From NCBI GenBank assembly GCA_951813615.1, contig OX638377.1, positions 4,180,599-4,244,598 on the forward strand: a stretch of DNA of 64,000 bases. The letters are read 5' to 3'. Below the pieces are notes generated by a model. The model was not told where the DNA came from. It worked only from the letters and a program-made list of their open reading frames with translations, and did not search any database. Positions 31,203-39,175 of the stretch are shown here, piece after piece. Position 1 is the first letter of the stretch. The number at the start of each line of letters is the position of its first letter. The position numbers were made by a program, and so were the translations under genes. Origin of the DNA: an uncultured Latescibacterota bacterium (lineage in GTDB: Bacteria; Latescibacterota; UBA2968; UBA8231).

Positions 31203-32072
31203 CTACCTGAGAAACATCTCTCCGGTAAAGGGCAAGGGCTTGTTTGGACGCTCGTAGTGAATCTGTTTAGGCGTCTTTTCGAGCGCCGCGGCCCATTGGT
31301 CGCGCCACTCTTCATAGACGGTCTCCAAGGAGGGATCGCGCCGGCTGCGGGCGACGAGGCTGGGCCACTCAGGACGCGGGGAAGGCTCGCCCGTCTTCTG
31401 GTAGCGCAAATCCATGCTCCAGCGCACGGCGTTGGTGCTGTTCGGGCCCGAGCCGTGGGGCGTCAGTTTGTGCACGAACAAAACGTCCCCCTTCTGCATG
31501 GGCAGGCTAACCCGCTCGGTCTGGGGAAGATCCTGCCCGTACCGCCAATAGACCATGCGCCGCTGATGGACCCGAGGCTGGACCTGCAAACAGCCGTTCT
31601 CTTCGGTTGACTCGACTAGGGGAATCCAAACGGTCACCTGTAGGATTCCTTGGGCTTCTTGCGTGGTAAATACGGCATCCTGGTGAAAAATTACATCTGT
31701 TGACGGCATTTTCGGTCGGACGTGAGACACAGCATTGCAGGAAATCTCTGGACCGATGAAAGGCTCGATCAGATCGACGAGATTTTGGTTGCGCAAAAAC
31801 TCAAAGGTGCCGCGTCGGCGGGTTTCCCCTAGGTCGGGACAGCCATCGACCTCGTCGCACTCTTCGGCCAGACACGCCAAGCGCCGCTCAAAAGGCTCGT
31901 GTTCGTAGAGGTTGGCGATCTTGCCTTGGCCGTGTAGATCGCGGGCGATTTCATCAACGATGACATTGTGATCTTCGATGAGCGGTTCAAGATCGTCGTC
32001 GGTAAGCCCTGCTTCGATAATGACGTACCCTTCTTGTTCAAAAAAGTCGAGCTGTTGGCTGGTTACTTTCAC
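31203..32072 (-). CDS. Phytanoyl-CoA dioxygenase (PhyH) family protein
   Basis: GTG 32072 is chosen because AAAGGAG lies 7 bases upstream; a TTG at 32093 would place that ribosome site inside the gene. The 289-residue protein is an Fe(II)/2-oxoglutarate-type oxygenase: FHQDAVF (His and Asp iron ligands), VTVWIPLVESTEENGCLQVQPRVH, then HGSGPNSTNAVRW (third His and the 2-oxoglutarate Arg). PhyH relatives hydroxylate lipids, antibiotics, ectoine or phosphonates. The family is unusually expanded in marine and sponge-associated candidate phyla. It is upstream of a Gfo/Idh/MocA gene and divergent from the phosphoesterase. Confidence 0.88.
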   Translation of the reverse strand: MKVTSQQLDFFEQEGYVIIEAGLTDDDLEPLIEDHNVIVDEIARDLHGQGKIANLYEHEPFERRLACLAEECDEVDGCPDLGETRRRGTFEFLRNQNLVDLIEPFIGPEISCNAVSHVRPKMPSTDVIFHQDAVFTTQEAQGILQVTVWIPLVESTEENGCLQVQPRVHQRRMVYWRYGQDLPQTERVSLPMQKGDVLFVHKLTPHGSGPNSTNAVRWSMDLRYQKTGEPSPRPEWPSLVARSRRDPSLETVYEEWRDQWAAALEKTPKQIHYERPNKPLPFTGEMFLR

Positions 32073-32160
32073 GATTGGTCTCCTTTTGTTCAATTTTTTG
32101 CCCTGCCTCCAAGTCCTTTAATAACGACTCGACCGACGCCATCGGCCAGCATACCTCGAC

Positions 32161-32189
32161 TTGTAAAGGTCTTGGCTTGCCTCTACAAT
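32161..32189 (+). promoter_or_regulatory. Sigma-70-like promoter for the metallophosphoesterase
   Basis: TTGTAA (32161-32166) and TACAAT (32184-32189) are 17 bp apart. The start would be near 32196, leaving a 30-base leader before ATG 32226. Confidence 0.55.
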
Positions 32190-32225
32190 AAAAGGCTGCA
32201 CTTCCTCTCGAACAAAGTACATAGC

Positions 32226-33353
32226 ATGTTTGCGCTGATTTTTCTGTCGCTGCTCGGCTCGGTCTACGGCTATTCGGGCTGGCGGCTCATACCCTATCTC
32301 CCTCCGCCCGCCCAAGTCGTGGCCGTACTGGCGCTGGTGCTCCTACTATTGACGCCCTTGTTGCTCTTTCGCCTGCGCTCCCGTCCACATCTGGCCTGGC
32401 TGACGGATCCCCTCTCTTGGGTGGCCTATCTCGGCATGGGCTTTTTCACCGTCTGCTCGACGCTACTGGTCCTGCGCGATATCGGAGGACTGATCCTGGG
32501 TCTAGTCTATCCCATCGACGCGGCACTCAACGCCAGCATCGACTTGGCGACCCTAGCCCTAGCCTTGGTCGCGGCGGGCTACGGCTACTACCAAGCACGC
32601 CGCACGCCAGCGGTCCGCCGCGTCGATATACCTATCGCCAATCTCCCTCCCGCGCTAGTCGGACTGCGCATCGTCCAAATCAGCGATCTCCACATCGGCC
32701 CAACCATCAAAGCCCCTTTTGTGGAGCGCGTTGTCGCCCGCGTCAACGAATTGCAACCCGACCTAATCGCCTTCACCGGCGACCTCGCCGACGGGCCGGT
32801 CGAACGACTCGCTCCGCACACAGCCGCTCTAGCCGAACTCACCGCGCCGCTCGGAGTCTATTTCTGCACTGGCAACCACGAATACTACTCGGGCGTGGAA
32901 AGCTGGACCGAGCAGGCGCGCCGCCTTGGCTTCGACGTCCTGATCAACGAGGTGCGCCAGATCGACTGCGATGGCGGACGAATCGCCTTAGCCGGCACGA
33001 CCGACTTCAGCGCCGGTGAGCTAGTCCCCGATCACGCATCGGATCCGGCCAAGGCCCTTGCCGCGAGCGACGGAGCCGATGTGCGCATCCTGCTCGCACA
33101 CCAGCCGCGCAGCATAGAGGCCGCCAGCCAAGCCGATTGCCACCTGCAACTGTCGGGCCACACCCACGGCGGCCAGTTCGTGCCGTGGAAGTACGCCATT
33201 CCCCTACAACAGCCCTATGTCGCGGGCCTGCACAAATTTCGCGACACTTGGATCTACGTCCACCGAGGCACCGGCTATTGGGGTCCGCCACTGCGGCTCG
33301 GTGCCCCTTCCGAAATCGCGCTCCTCACCCTGAGTCGAGCCGGGTCCGCATGA
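32226..33353 (+). CDS. Membrane-anchored metallophosphoesterase (YaeI/YkuE-like)
   Basis: ATG 32226 gives 375 residues and starts the first membrane segment; in-frame codons further left overlap the divergent PhyH gene and its promoter. Residues 1-130 contain about four hydrophobic helices. The calcineurin-like domain follows: VQISDLHIGPT (D-x-H), FTGDLADG (G-D-x-x-D), CTGNHEYYSG (G-N-H-E), then GHTHGGQ near residue 315. The metal ligands are all present. Relatives hydrolyse lipid-linked phosphates such as UDP-diacylglucosamine or other phosphodiesters at the inner membrane. A role in envelope lipid processing is inference. Confidence 0.9.
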   Translation: MFALIFLSLLGSVYGYSGWRLIPYLPPPAQVVAVLALVLLLLTPLLLFRLRSRPHLAWLTDPLSWVAYLGMGFFTVCSTLLVLRDIGGLILGLVYPIDAALNASIDLATLALALVAAGYGYYQARRTPAVRRVDIPIANLPPALVGLRIVQISDLHIGPTIKAPFVERVVARVNELQPDLIAFTGDLADGPVERLAPHTAALAELTAPLGVYFCTGNHEYYSGVESWTEQARRLGFDVLINEVRQIDCDGGRIALAGTTDFSAGELVPDHASDPAKALAASDGADVRILLAHQPRSIEAASQADCHLQLSGHTHGGQFVPWKYAIPLQQPYVAGLHKFRDTWIYVHRGTGYWGPPLRLGAPSEIALLTLSRAGSA

Positions 33354-33371
33354 GGCCGCTTTTAAATCCCC

Positions 33372-33402
33372 TTGACACACTACGGACGACGCTTCTTATC
33401 TA
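33372..33402 (+). promoter_or_regulatory. Candidate promoter for the amidohydrolase-Rieske operon
   Basis: A perfect TTGACA (33372-33377) precedes TATCTA (33397-33402) by 19 bp, or TTATCT by 18 bp. The leader to ATG 33438 would be about 29 bases. The -35 is good; the -10 is approximate. Confidence 0.4.
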
Positions 33403-33437
33403 CACTATTCGTCTGCGCCCATTCCTGGAGATGACCC

Positions 33438-34541
33438 ATGACTACTAATGCCCAACCCACCTCAACCACAAACGGCCGCGCGACCACCCAATTCCGCCTC
33501 ATCGACTGCGACGTACATCACACCCTGCCCAACGACAAAGCCCTCTTTCCCTACTTGCCGCGCCACTATGTCGAGCGCATTGAGGACTTCGGCTCTATGA
33601 TGCCGCAGTTGGGCCATACCAACATGCCCAAACACGGCAACCGCCAAGAATTGTGGGAGGACCAAGAGACCAATCCAGCGGCCAATGTCGAAGTAGCGCG
33701 CCAGAGACATCTCGACGAGTACGGCATCGACGTGGCCGTGTTGACAGGTGGGCCGTACAGCGCTGCCGTGCATTCGGATTGCGATTATGCCGCGGCCTAT
33801 TGCCGAGCTTTCAACGATTGGACCCTAGAGCACTGGGTGGGCGCGGATTCGCGCTTTAGATCCTCCATCCACATCGCCCCTCAAGACCCGCAGCTAGCCG
33901 TGGCGGAAATAGACCGCCTAGGCCCCAAGCCCGAGTGCGTCCAAGTGATGATGCCGGCTGGTTCGCGCCAGCCTTTTGGCCACCGCTTCTACCATCCCAT
34001 CTACGAGGCCTGCCAGCGCCACGGTCTGCCGCTCAGTATCCACTTTGGGGCCGAGGGAGCCGGCATTGCCGCGCCACCCACGGCCGCAGGATACCCCTCG
34101 CACTACCTAGAAATGCGCATGGCCCGGCCGCAGATCGCCATGGCGCATACGGTCAGCTTCATCTGCGAGGGCGTCTTTGAAAAATTTCCCGACTTCCGCG
34201 TCCTCTTCGTCGAGCACGATGTGTTCTGGGTCCCGGGATTGATGTGGCATATGGATTCCGACTGGAAGGGCCTGCGCGATTATACGCCGTGGGTCAAGCG
34301 CCTGCCCAGCGAGTACTTGCGGCAGCACATCCGCTTTGGCACCCAGCCCATGATCCAGCCGCCCACGCGCGACGATATGAAACGCTTTTTAGAGTGGCTG
34401 CACGCCGATGAGGTCCTCGTTTTCGCCAGCGATTACCCGCATTGGGACTGGGACGAGCCAACGGGTTTCCTCGCCGATTTTGACGCGGACTACCGCCACC
34501 GCATCATGGCGCAAAACGCCGCGGAACTCTATGGCTTCTAA
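33438..34541 (+). CDS. Amidohydrolase-2 family protein (metal-dependent TIM barrel)
   Basis: GGAG is 7 bases before ATG 33438. The 367-residue protein starts its barrel with LIDCDVHHTLP (metal-binding D-x-H), continues with EYGIDVAVLTGG, RHGLPLSIHFGAEG, RVLFVEHDVFWVP and ends with VFASDYPHWDWDEP (metal Asp). This layout matches amidohydrolase-2 decarboxylases and hydrolases of the ACMS-decarboxylase type. Related proteins are common in environmental genomes near ring-hydroxylation genes. Its last 11 bases overlap a Rieske ferredoxin gene, which suggests that the ferredoxin serves a linked oxygenase step. The PhyH enzyme downstream is a possible partner. The substrate is unknown. Confidence 0.88.
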   Translation: MTTNAQPTSTTNGRATTQFRLIDCDVHHTLPNDKALFPYLPRHYVERIEDFGSMMPQLGHTNMPKHGNRQELWEDQETNPAANVEVARQRHLDEYGIDVAVLTGGPYSAAVHSDCDYAAAYCRAFNDWTLEHWVGADSRFRSSIHIAPQDPQLAVAEIDRLGPKPECVQVMMPAGSRQPFGHRFYHPIYEACQRHGLPLSIHFGAEGAGIAAPPTAAGYPSHYLEMRMARPQIAMAHTVSFICEGVFEKFPDFRVLFVEHDVFWVPGLMWHMDSDWKGLRDYTPWVKRLPSEYLRQHIRFGTQPMIQPPTRDDMKRFLEWLHADEVLVFASDYPHWDWDEPTGFLADFDADYRHRIMAQNAAELYGF

Positions 34542-34890
34542 GCGCCATGTGGTCGCCCGCGCCGAGGATCTGCCCGCTGGAGCGCGCAAGATCGTCAGCG
34601 TGGACAACAGAGAGATCGGCGTCTTCAACATCGGGGGCCACTACTACGCCCTGCGCAATAGCTGTCCACACAAAAACGGTCCCTTGTGCCAAGGCCGGTT
34701 GCGGCCCTTGGTCGTGTCACCGGGCGTATATCAGATCGACTATCAGCAAGAGAGCTTGGTCCTCAAGTGCCCCTGGCACCAGTGGGAATTCGACTTGGCC
34801 ACCGGACAGGCGCTGTACGACGAGACCATGCGGGTGAAGACGTACGAGGCAGGGCGCGAAGGAGAGGAAGTGGTCGTGTACGTGGAGTGA
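34531..34890 (+). CDS. Rieske [2Fe-2S] ferredoxin-like protein
   Basis: ATG 34531 lies within the last codons of the amidohydrolase gene (11-base overlap) and gives 119 residues. The two cluster-binding boxes are RNSCPHKNGPLCQG (C-x-H) and LKCPWHQWEFDL (C-x-x-H). Between them is a longer insert than in NirD-type proteins (QGRLRPLVVSPGVYQIDYQQESL). It lacks any fused catalytic domain, so it acts as an electron carrier, as in dioxygenase systems, in the cytoplasm. Tight coupling to the amidohydrolase and the nearby PhyH gene suggests one short oxidative pathway. Confidence 0.92.
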   Translation: MASKRHVVARAEDLPAGARKIVSVDNREIGVFNIGGHYYALRNSCPHKNGPLCQGRLRPLVVSPGVYQIDYQQESLVLKCPWHQWEFDLATGQALYDETMRVKTYEAGREGEEVVVYVE

Positions 34891-34972
34891 GGCTGGTTGC
34901 GGGACAGCCCATCAGCCGGTTGTGATCCGTCGCCGCCGTTGTTAATTTGCACGCTTCACTAGGAGGATAAAC

Positions 34973-35764
34973 ATGACCACAGTCCCGCCCGTTACCCAGC
35001 TCCACAAAGCACTGGACCAAGAGCAGATCGATCAATTCCGCCGCCGCGGCTACATCATCATCGGCAAGCTGCTAGACGACGACCTCGTCGCTTTGCTGCG
35101 CGATGAATACGACCGGCTCTTTGCCGAGGCGCGCCAAGACGGGCGCTTCCGCAACCTGTCCATCAGCGACACCGACGACCTCGACGAAAAGAACAGCACC
35201 GACGAGCAGATGCTGCAGATCATGCAGATGTGCGAGCGCAGCATCCACTTCCGGCAACTACTCTACGACACCCGCATCCTAGACATAGCCGAAGACCTCA
35301 TCGGCCCCAATATCCAGCTCTTCCACGATCAAGCCCTCTACAAACCCGCCCACCACGGCGGCCCCGTCTTTTGGCACCAAGACAACGCCTACTGGAAATG
35401 TATGCCGGCCAACTTGGTTAGCTGCTGGATGACGCTCGACGACGTCGATGTGACCAACGGTGCCATGCACCTGCTGCCCGAATCGCACCTGACACCCGTT
35501 GGGCACGAGCGCTCCGAGCAGACCAATGCCTTGCTCGACTACGGGGACCAAGTCGATGCAACCCAAGCCGCCGTCATCGACCTACCCGCGGGCGGCGCAC
35601 TCTTCCACCACTGCCAAACCCTCCACTACACCCCACCCAACCAAACCGATCGCCAGCGTCGCGCCTTTGTCATCCACTTCATGCCTCCCGGCACGCGCTC
35701 GGCACACACCGGGCAATTCCTCGAAGTGTCTTTTGGCCGCCCCATGCTGCGGATGCGGGTCTGA
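34973..35764 (+). CDS. Phytanoyl-CoA dioxygenase (PhyH) family protein
   Basis: The 263-residue protein has AGGAGG before ATG 34973. Typical elements are QIDQFRRRGYIIIGKLLDDD at the start, then LFHDQALYKPAHHGGPVFWHQD with the iron ligands His and Asp, WMTLDDVDVTNGAMHLLPESH, and QTLHYTPPNQTDRQRRAF with the distal His and the 2-oxoglutarate Arg. It follows the Rieske gene by 82 bases in the same direction and is likely cotranscribed. It is only distantly similar to the PhyH at 31203, so it is not a recent duplicate. The substrate is unknown. Confidence 0.9.
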   Translation: MTTVPPVTQLHKALDQEQIDQFRRRGYIIIGKLLDDDLVALLRDEYDRLFAEARQDGRFRNLSISDTDDLDEKNSTDEQMLQIMQMCERSIHFRQLLYDTRILDIAEDLIGPNIQLFHDQALYKPAHHGGPVFWHQDNAYWKCMPANLVSCWMTLDDVDVTNGAMHLLPESHLTPVGHERSEQTNALLDYGDQVDATQAAVIDLPAGGALFHHCQTLHYTPPNQTDRQRRAFVIHFMPPGTRSAHTGQFLEVSFGRPMLRMRV

Positions 35765-35779
35765 TCGCGACCGTTAGAA

Positions 35780-36505
35780 TCAAGCCAAATAGCACTCGGG
35801 GCTTGCCACGACCTCGGCCAGCAGAGTATCGACGTACACATCTATAGCAAAAAGTCGGCACGGAGACGCGCCGACGAGACCCCGTATCAGCGGACCGGTA
35901 GCGTCCCAAAAGGCCCCCAGACGCTGACGATCTAGGGCAGGATAAGCGGCTTGGGGATCGGCTCGCCGCAAGTGATGCCAGTAGAGCACTTCGACCAGAT
36001 GGATGTAGGTAGAAGTCTGGTAATCGACGCCCAGCATGAGAATCTTACCGCCGCGTCGATACGCACGGAACATGGGCGAGTGGGTGCCATAGGTCCGTCC
36101 CCAAGGAGCCAGATCCCAAGGCGACGTATGGCCCTCCTGGAGTAAGTGATCCGCGACAAAATCCTCGGCGCCTCGCCCGCGAGCCGCTACCGAGTGAGAG
36201 TAGTGGTCCGAACGGTAAGTATCGGGTAAACGGCGAAAAAACTCACTCAGCCACCCCACGGTCGAAGGAGTAGTCGCCCAGTCCCAACGGCGCGCTCGTT
36301 CGCTCCGCTCTATCAAGTGGAACGAGGGCATCAGGATAAGCCCGTCGGGGCCGACCGCGGCTTGGAGCGCATCAATAACAGTATGTACTCCACCGGCGAC
36401 AGACCCCAAGCTTTTGAACGAGGAATGGATAAAGAGCATATCCCCCACTTCGACGCCCAAGGCTTCTAAATCACTCTGTAAGTCGGCTTGGGTGTAGGCG
36501 TCCAT
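35780..36505 (-). CDS. Aminoglycoside 3-N-acetyltransferase (AAC(3)/YokD) family protein
   Basis: The 241-residue protein is a free-standing version of the domain fused in the protein at 3791. Family motifs are GDMLFIHSSFKSLGSVAGGV, LMPSFHL, HYSHSVAARGRGAED and MLGVDYQTSTYIHLVE, with the catalytic-region His and Glu in the last. AAC(3) proteins move acetyl from acetyl-CoA to aminoglycosides, but close relatives acetylate peptidyl or natural-product amines. The sequence is diverged from clinical enzymes, so an antibiotic role is uncertain. Its stop is 15 bases from the stop of the convergent PhyH gene. Confidence 0.88.
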   Translation of the reverse strand: MDAYTQADLQSDLEALGVEVGDMLFIHSSFKSLGSVAGGVHTVIDALQAAVGPDGLILMPSFHLIERSERARRWDWATTPSTVGWLSEFFRRLPDTYRSDHYSHSVAARGRGAEDFVADHLLQEGHTSPWDLAPWGRTYGTHSPMFRAYRRGGKILMLGVDYQTSTYIHLVEVLYWHHLRRADPQAAYPALDRQRLGAFWDATGPLIRGLVGASPCRLFAIDVYVDTLLAEVVASPECYLA

Positions 36506-36554
36506 CGCAGTGTGCGATTAGGCTTTGTCCAGACGTGTTGATAGCCATTGCGGG

Positions 36555-36929
36555 TCACGAGCGGTCCTCTTCTAACACGAATTGACGGTCGCCTTCTGAG
36601 TAGGCCACGATCATATCCGCGTCCTCGGGACCGAGACTAATTCCATTGTGGAAGACGCCGGCTGGAATGGCGAGCGTATCGCCAGCTTCCAGCGTAAAAG
36701 ACTCGTCGCCCAAGCTGTGCTCTACGCGACCGGCGAGCAAATAGAGCACTTCTTCGCAATTAGGGTGAGCGTGGCGCGGGTTAGCTTGGCCGGCTTTGAG
36801 AACGACGCGGCCCAACGTGAGGCCCTCGACATTGCCCTGCGGACGGCCCGCCAACCAAGTCAGATGGCCCCACGATTCGTCTACGCGGTTCTGGCGGCTC
36901 TCCGCAGCGCTGAGAAGAGGATTCGACAT
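36555..36929 (-). CDS. Cupin-2 domain protein
   Basis: The 124-residue protein is a single cupin barrel. Motif 1 reads GQANPRHAHPNCEEVLYLLAG with two His and a Glu for metal binding, and motif 2 reads GDTLAIPAGVFHNGI with the last His. Small cupins of this type serve as sugar isomerases, dioxygenases or sensors. It is followed, in the same direction, by the AAC(3)-like gene after 49 bases, so they may be linked. No fused DNA-binding domain is present. The function is not determined. Confidence 0.88.
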   Translation of the reverse strand: MSNPLLSAAESRQNRVDESWGHLTWLAGRPQGNVEGLTLGRVVLKAGQANPRHAHPNCEEVLYLLAGRVEHSLGDESFTLEAGDTLAIPAGVFHNGISLGPEDADMIVAYSEGDRQFVLEEDRS

Positions 36930-37014
36930 TTTGTTTAGGCTCCGGTTAGAAGTGAGCTACGAGAAGAAAACGATAATGTAAAGGTCTTATCTTTCCCACC
37001 GACATTGCAGTAGG

Positions 37015-37353
37015 TCAAGGCTCGGCCACCAAGGTATCAATCGTCGTCCCAAGCTCATGGGCGATCCGAGCCAGCGTTGCCGCGGAACCGGGCTTAAGTC
37101 CACGCTCGATCTCGGACAGATAGCTCGCGGTGACCCCTGTTCTTTTGGACAGATCGCGCAACGTAATGCCAAGATGATTGCGGAATGCGGCCACAGGATT
37201 CCCTCCACGCATGATGGCAAGAGCCACATCGTGGGGGATGCGACTACCGTCGTCCGCATCGAGAGCAGCCAGCTTGTCTTCAAGCTCTTCATTGCGGGCA
37301 ATCAGGGCATCGTATTCCGCCCGGGACAAGGTAATGGTTCCGGTGTCAGCCAT
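37015..37353 (-). CDS. XRE-family HTH antitoxin (HigA-like)
   Basis: The 112-residue protein has AGGAGGG upstream of ATG 37353, inside the 3' end of the toxin gene (8-base overlap). Residues about 55-110 hold the XRE helix-turn-helix (FRNHLGITLRDLSKRTGVTA, then SYLSEIERGLKPGS). The N-terminal 50 residues (LSRAEYDALIARNEELEDKLAAL) form a helical toxin-binding part. It lies after the toxin, the reverse of the usual antitoxin-first order but normal for HigBA-type modules. It probably represses the operon through the palindrome at 37629-37649. Confidence 0.9.
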   Translation of the reverse strand: MADTGTITLSRAEYDALIARNEELEDKLAALDADDGSRIPHDVALAIMRGGNPVAAFRNHLGITLRDLSKRTGVTASYLSEIERGLKPGSAATLARIAHELGTTIDTLVAEP

Positions 37354-37603
37354 AGACTTCCCTCCTATGCCGAACTCTCAGGACCACCATGACAGTGGTC
37401 TTGTTGTATTCAATACCGAAGATAACGCGATAGTCTCCAACTCTCATGCGCCTATACTCACTGCCAGTCAGGGTAATCACTTGATTGGCCAAAGAAGCCG
37501 GATCTCTGGCATACTGCTCAACCTTGGCAATGATTCTCTCGCGATCCTGCGCAGCGAGGCGGCGCATATCTCTGATCGCCTTAGGTACCCATTCAATCGT
37601 CAT
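37346..37603 (-). CDS. RelE/HigB-type toxin
   Basis: ATG 37603 is preferred (GGGGAAAGG before it) over codons further upstream that overlap the operator. The 85-residue toxin reads TIEWVPKAIRDMRRLAAQDRERI, VITLTGSEYRRMRVGDYRVIFGI and VLRVRHRREVYG, a clear RelE-superfamily pattern with the basic active-site residues retained. Such toxins cleave mRNA on the ribosome. The gene precedes its HTH antitoxin and shares 8 bases with it. This is the third TA module in the window, and the only one with an identifiable operator. Confidence 0.9.
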   Translation of the reverse strand: MTIEWVPKAIRDMRRLAAQDRERIIAKVEQYARDPASLANQVITLTGSEYRRMRVGDYRVIFGIEYNKTTVMVVLRVRHRREVYG

Positions 37604-37628
37604 ACCTTTCCCCGCATTCATATCGACC

Positions 37629-37657
37629 ATGTTCGCAAATAGCGAACATCTTGTCAA
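37629..37657 (-). promoter_or_regulatory. Promoter and palindromic operator of the HigBA-like module
   Basis: ATGTTCGC-AAATA-GCGAACAT (37629-37649) is a perfect 8-bp inverted repeat with a 5-bp spacer. A TTGACA box on the minus strand (37657-37652) directly precedes it, and the -10 hexamer at 17 bp spacing (GAACAT) falls inside the repeat. Binding of the XRE antitoxin here would block the promoter, so the module is probably self-repressed. Confidence 0.7.
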
Positions 37658-37758
37658 GAGCTGTCACGCTAGCCCATAGTCAGCGCGCCGTACTCACCTG
37701 AGTATTCAATGATCGCCTTTTTTGACGGCCCTCCAGCCGTTGGGCATATTACCGGCCC

Positions 37759-39141
37759 ATGAACCCCATAGACCCCCAAGCCCTGTCGGCCCTGACCGCT
37801 CTCCTCGGCCCGCGCCTAGATGCTACTTTTGAAGTGCGCCGTGCCCACGCCACCGACGCCTCGTACCACGCTCCGCAACCGCCGCAGGCCGTGGCCTTCC
37901 CCACCAGCGTCGAAGAAGTCGTCCAAATCGCCCAGATCTGCACCGCGCACCAAGTGCCGATCGTGCCCTTTGGCACCGGCACGGCGGTCGAAGGCGGCAT
38001 CGTCGCCGTGCACGGTGGCCTGTGCGTCGATCTCTCGGGCATGAACCGCATCCTCCGCGTCAGCGCGGCTGACATGGATGCCACGGTCGAAGCCGGCGTC
38101 ACCCGTCACCAACTCAACGAATACCTCCGGACGCAAGATACCGGCCTGCACTTCCCAGTCGATCCCGGTGCTGACGCCTCCTTGGGCGGCATGGCCGCCA
38201 CCCGCGCCTCGGGCAGCGCGGCGGTTGGCTATGGCACCATGCGCGACAATGTCTTGGGGCTCAAGGCCGTCTTTGCCGATGGCACCGTCGCCGAAGTGGG
38301 CGGGCGAGCGCGCAAATCCTCGGCTGGCTACGACCTGACCGCCTTGCTAGTAGGCACCGAAGGCACGCTAGCCCTCATCACCGAAGTAACCCTGCGCCTA
38401 GCCAAGCTGCCAGCGGCCATCTCCGCAGCCGTCTGTCCCTTCGCCGACCTCGACACCGCCGTCGCCGCGGCCATCGACGTCCTAAGCGCGGGGATCCCCG
38501 TCGCGCGGCTCGAATTGCTCGATGAAGTGCAAATGCGGGCCTGCAACCAATACGCGGGCCTTGATTACGAAGTGGCACCGACACTCTTTTTTGAATTTCA
38601 CGGCACGGAAAAAGGAGTCGTCGAACAAGCTGAAACTGCTGGCGAGTACGTAGCTCAGCGGGGCGGTGGTCCCTTCCGCTGGGCCACCGCCGAGGGCGAA
38701 CGCGACCGCTTGTGGCAGGCGCGCTACGATGCCTACTACGCCTCGCGTGCGCTCCGCCCCGGCTCAGTCGGCTACGTAACCGATGTCTGCGTGCCGATCA
38801 CAGCCCTCGCCCGCTGCATCCACCAGACGAGAGCCGCGCTGGCCGACCTCGACTTTCCCGCGCCGCTCTTCGGCCACGTCGGCGACGGCAACTTCCACGT
38901 CGTCTGCCTCATCGAGCCGGGCAATGCCGAGGAACTGGCACAAGTGCAGAAGCTAGGCGAGCAAATCGTCGAGTGGGCGCTCCAAGCCGGGGGAACCTGC
39001 ACCGGCGAACACGGCATCGGCCTGGGCAAAATCGCCGCGCTCGAAGCCGAGTGCGGCCCAGGCGTCGAGGTCATGCGCCGCATCAAAAAAGCACTCGACC
39101 CGGACAACCTGATGAACCCCGGCAAAATCCTGCTCATCTGA
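37759..39141 (+). CDS. FAD-linked oxidase, D-lactate/glycolate dehydrogenase type
   Basis: The 460-residue protein has the GlcD/DLD layout. The FAD-binding-4 domain includes VPIVPFGTGTAVEGGI, DPGADASLGGMAATRASGS and VGTEGTLALITEVTLRL. The C-terminal domain carries GHVGDGNFHVVCL and TGEHGIGLGK, with the metal and substrate His residues. These enzymes oxidise D-lactate, glycolate or other 2-hydroxy acids at the membrane, passing electrons to quinone or cytochrome c. No separate Fe-S subunit (GlcF) follows, so it resembles single-subunit D-lactate dehydrogenases. It is followed by an enolase-superfamily gene after 34 bases, suggesting sugar-acid catabolism. Confidence 0.92.
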   Translation: MNPIDPQALSALTALLGPRLDATFEVRRAHATDASYHAPQPPQAVAFPTSVEEVVQIAQICTAHQVPIVPFGTGTAVEGGIVAVHGGLCVDLSGMNRILRVSAADMDATVEAGVTRHQLNEYLRTQDTGLHFPVDPGADASLGGMAATRASGSAAVGYGTMRDNVLGLKAVFADGTVAEVGGRARKSSAGYDLTALLVGTEGTLALITEVTLRLAKLPAAISAAVCPFADLDTAVAAAIDVLSAGIPVARLELLDEVQMRACNQYAGLDYEVAPTLFFEFHGTEKGVVEQAETAGEYVAQRGGGPFRWATAEGERDRLWQARYDAYYASRALRPGSVGYVTDVCVPITALARCIHQTRAALADLDFPAPLFGHVGDGNFHVVCLIEPGNAEELAQVQKLGEQIVEWALQAGGTCTGEHGIGLGKIAALEAECGPGVEVMRRIKKALDPDNLMNPGKILLI

Positions 39142-39175
39142 AAGCCACCATTCCCCTCAACGTAGAGAGATCGCC

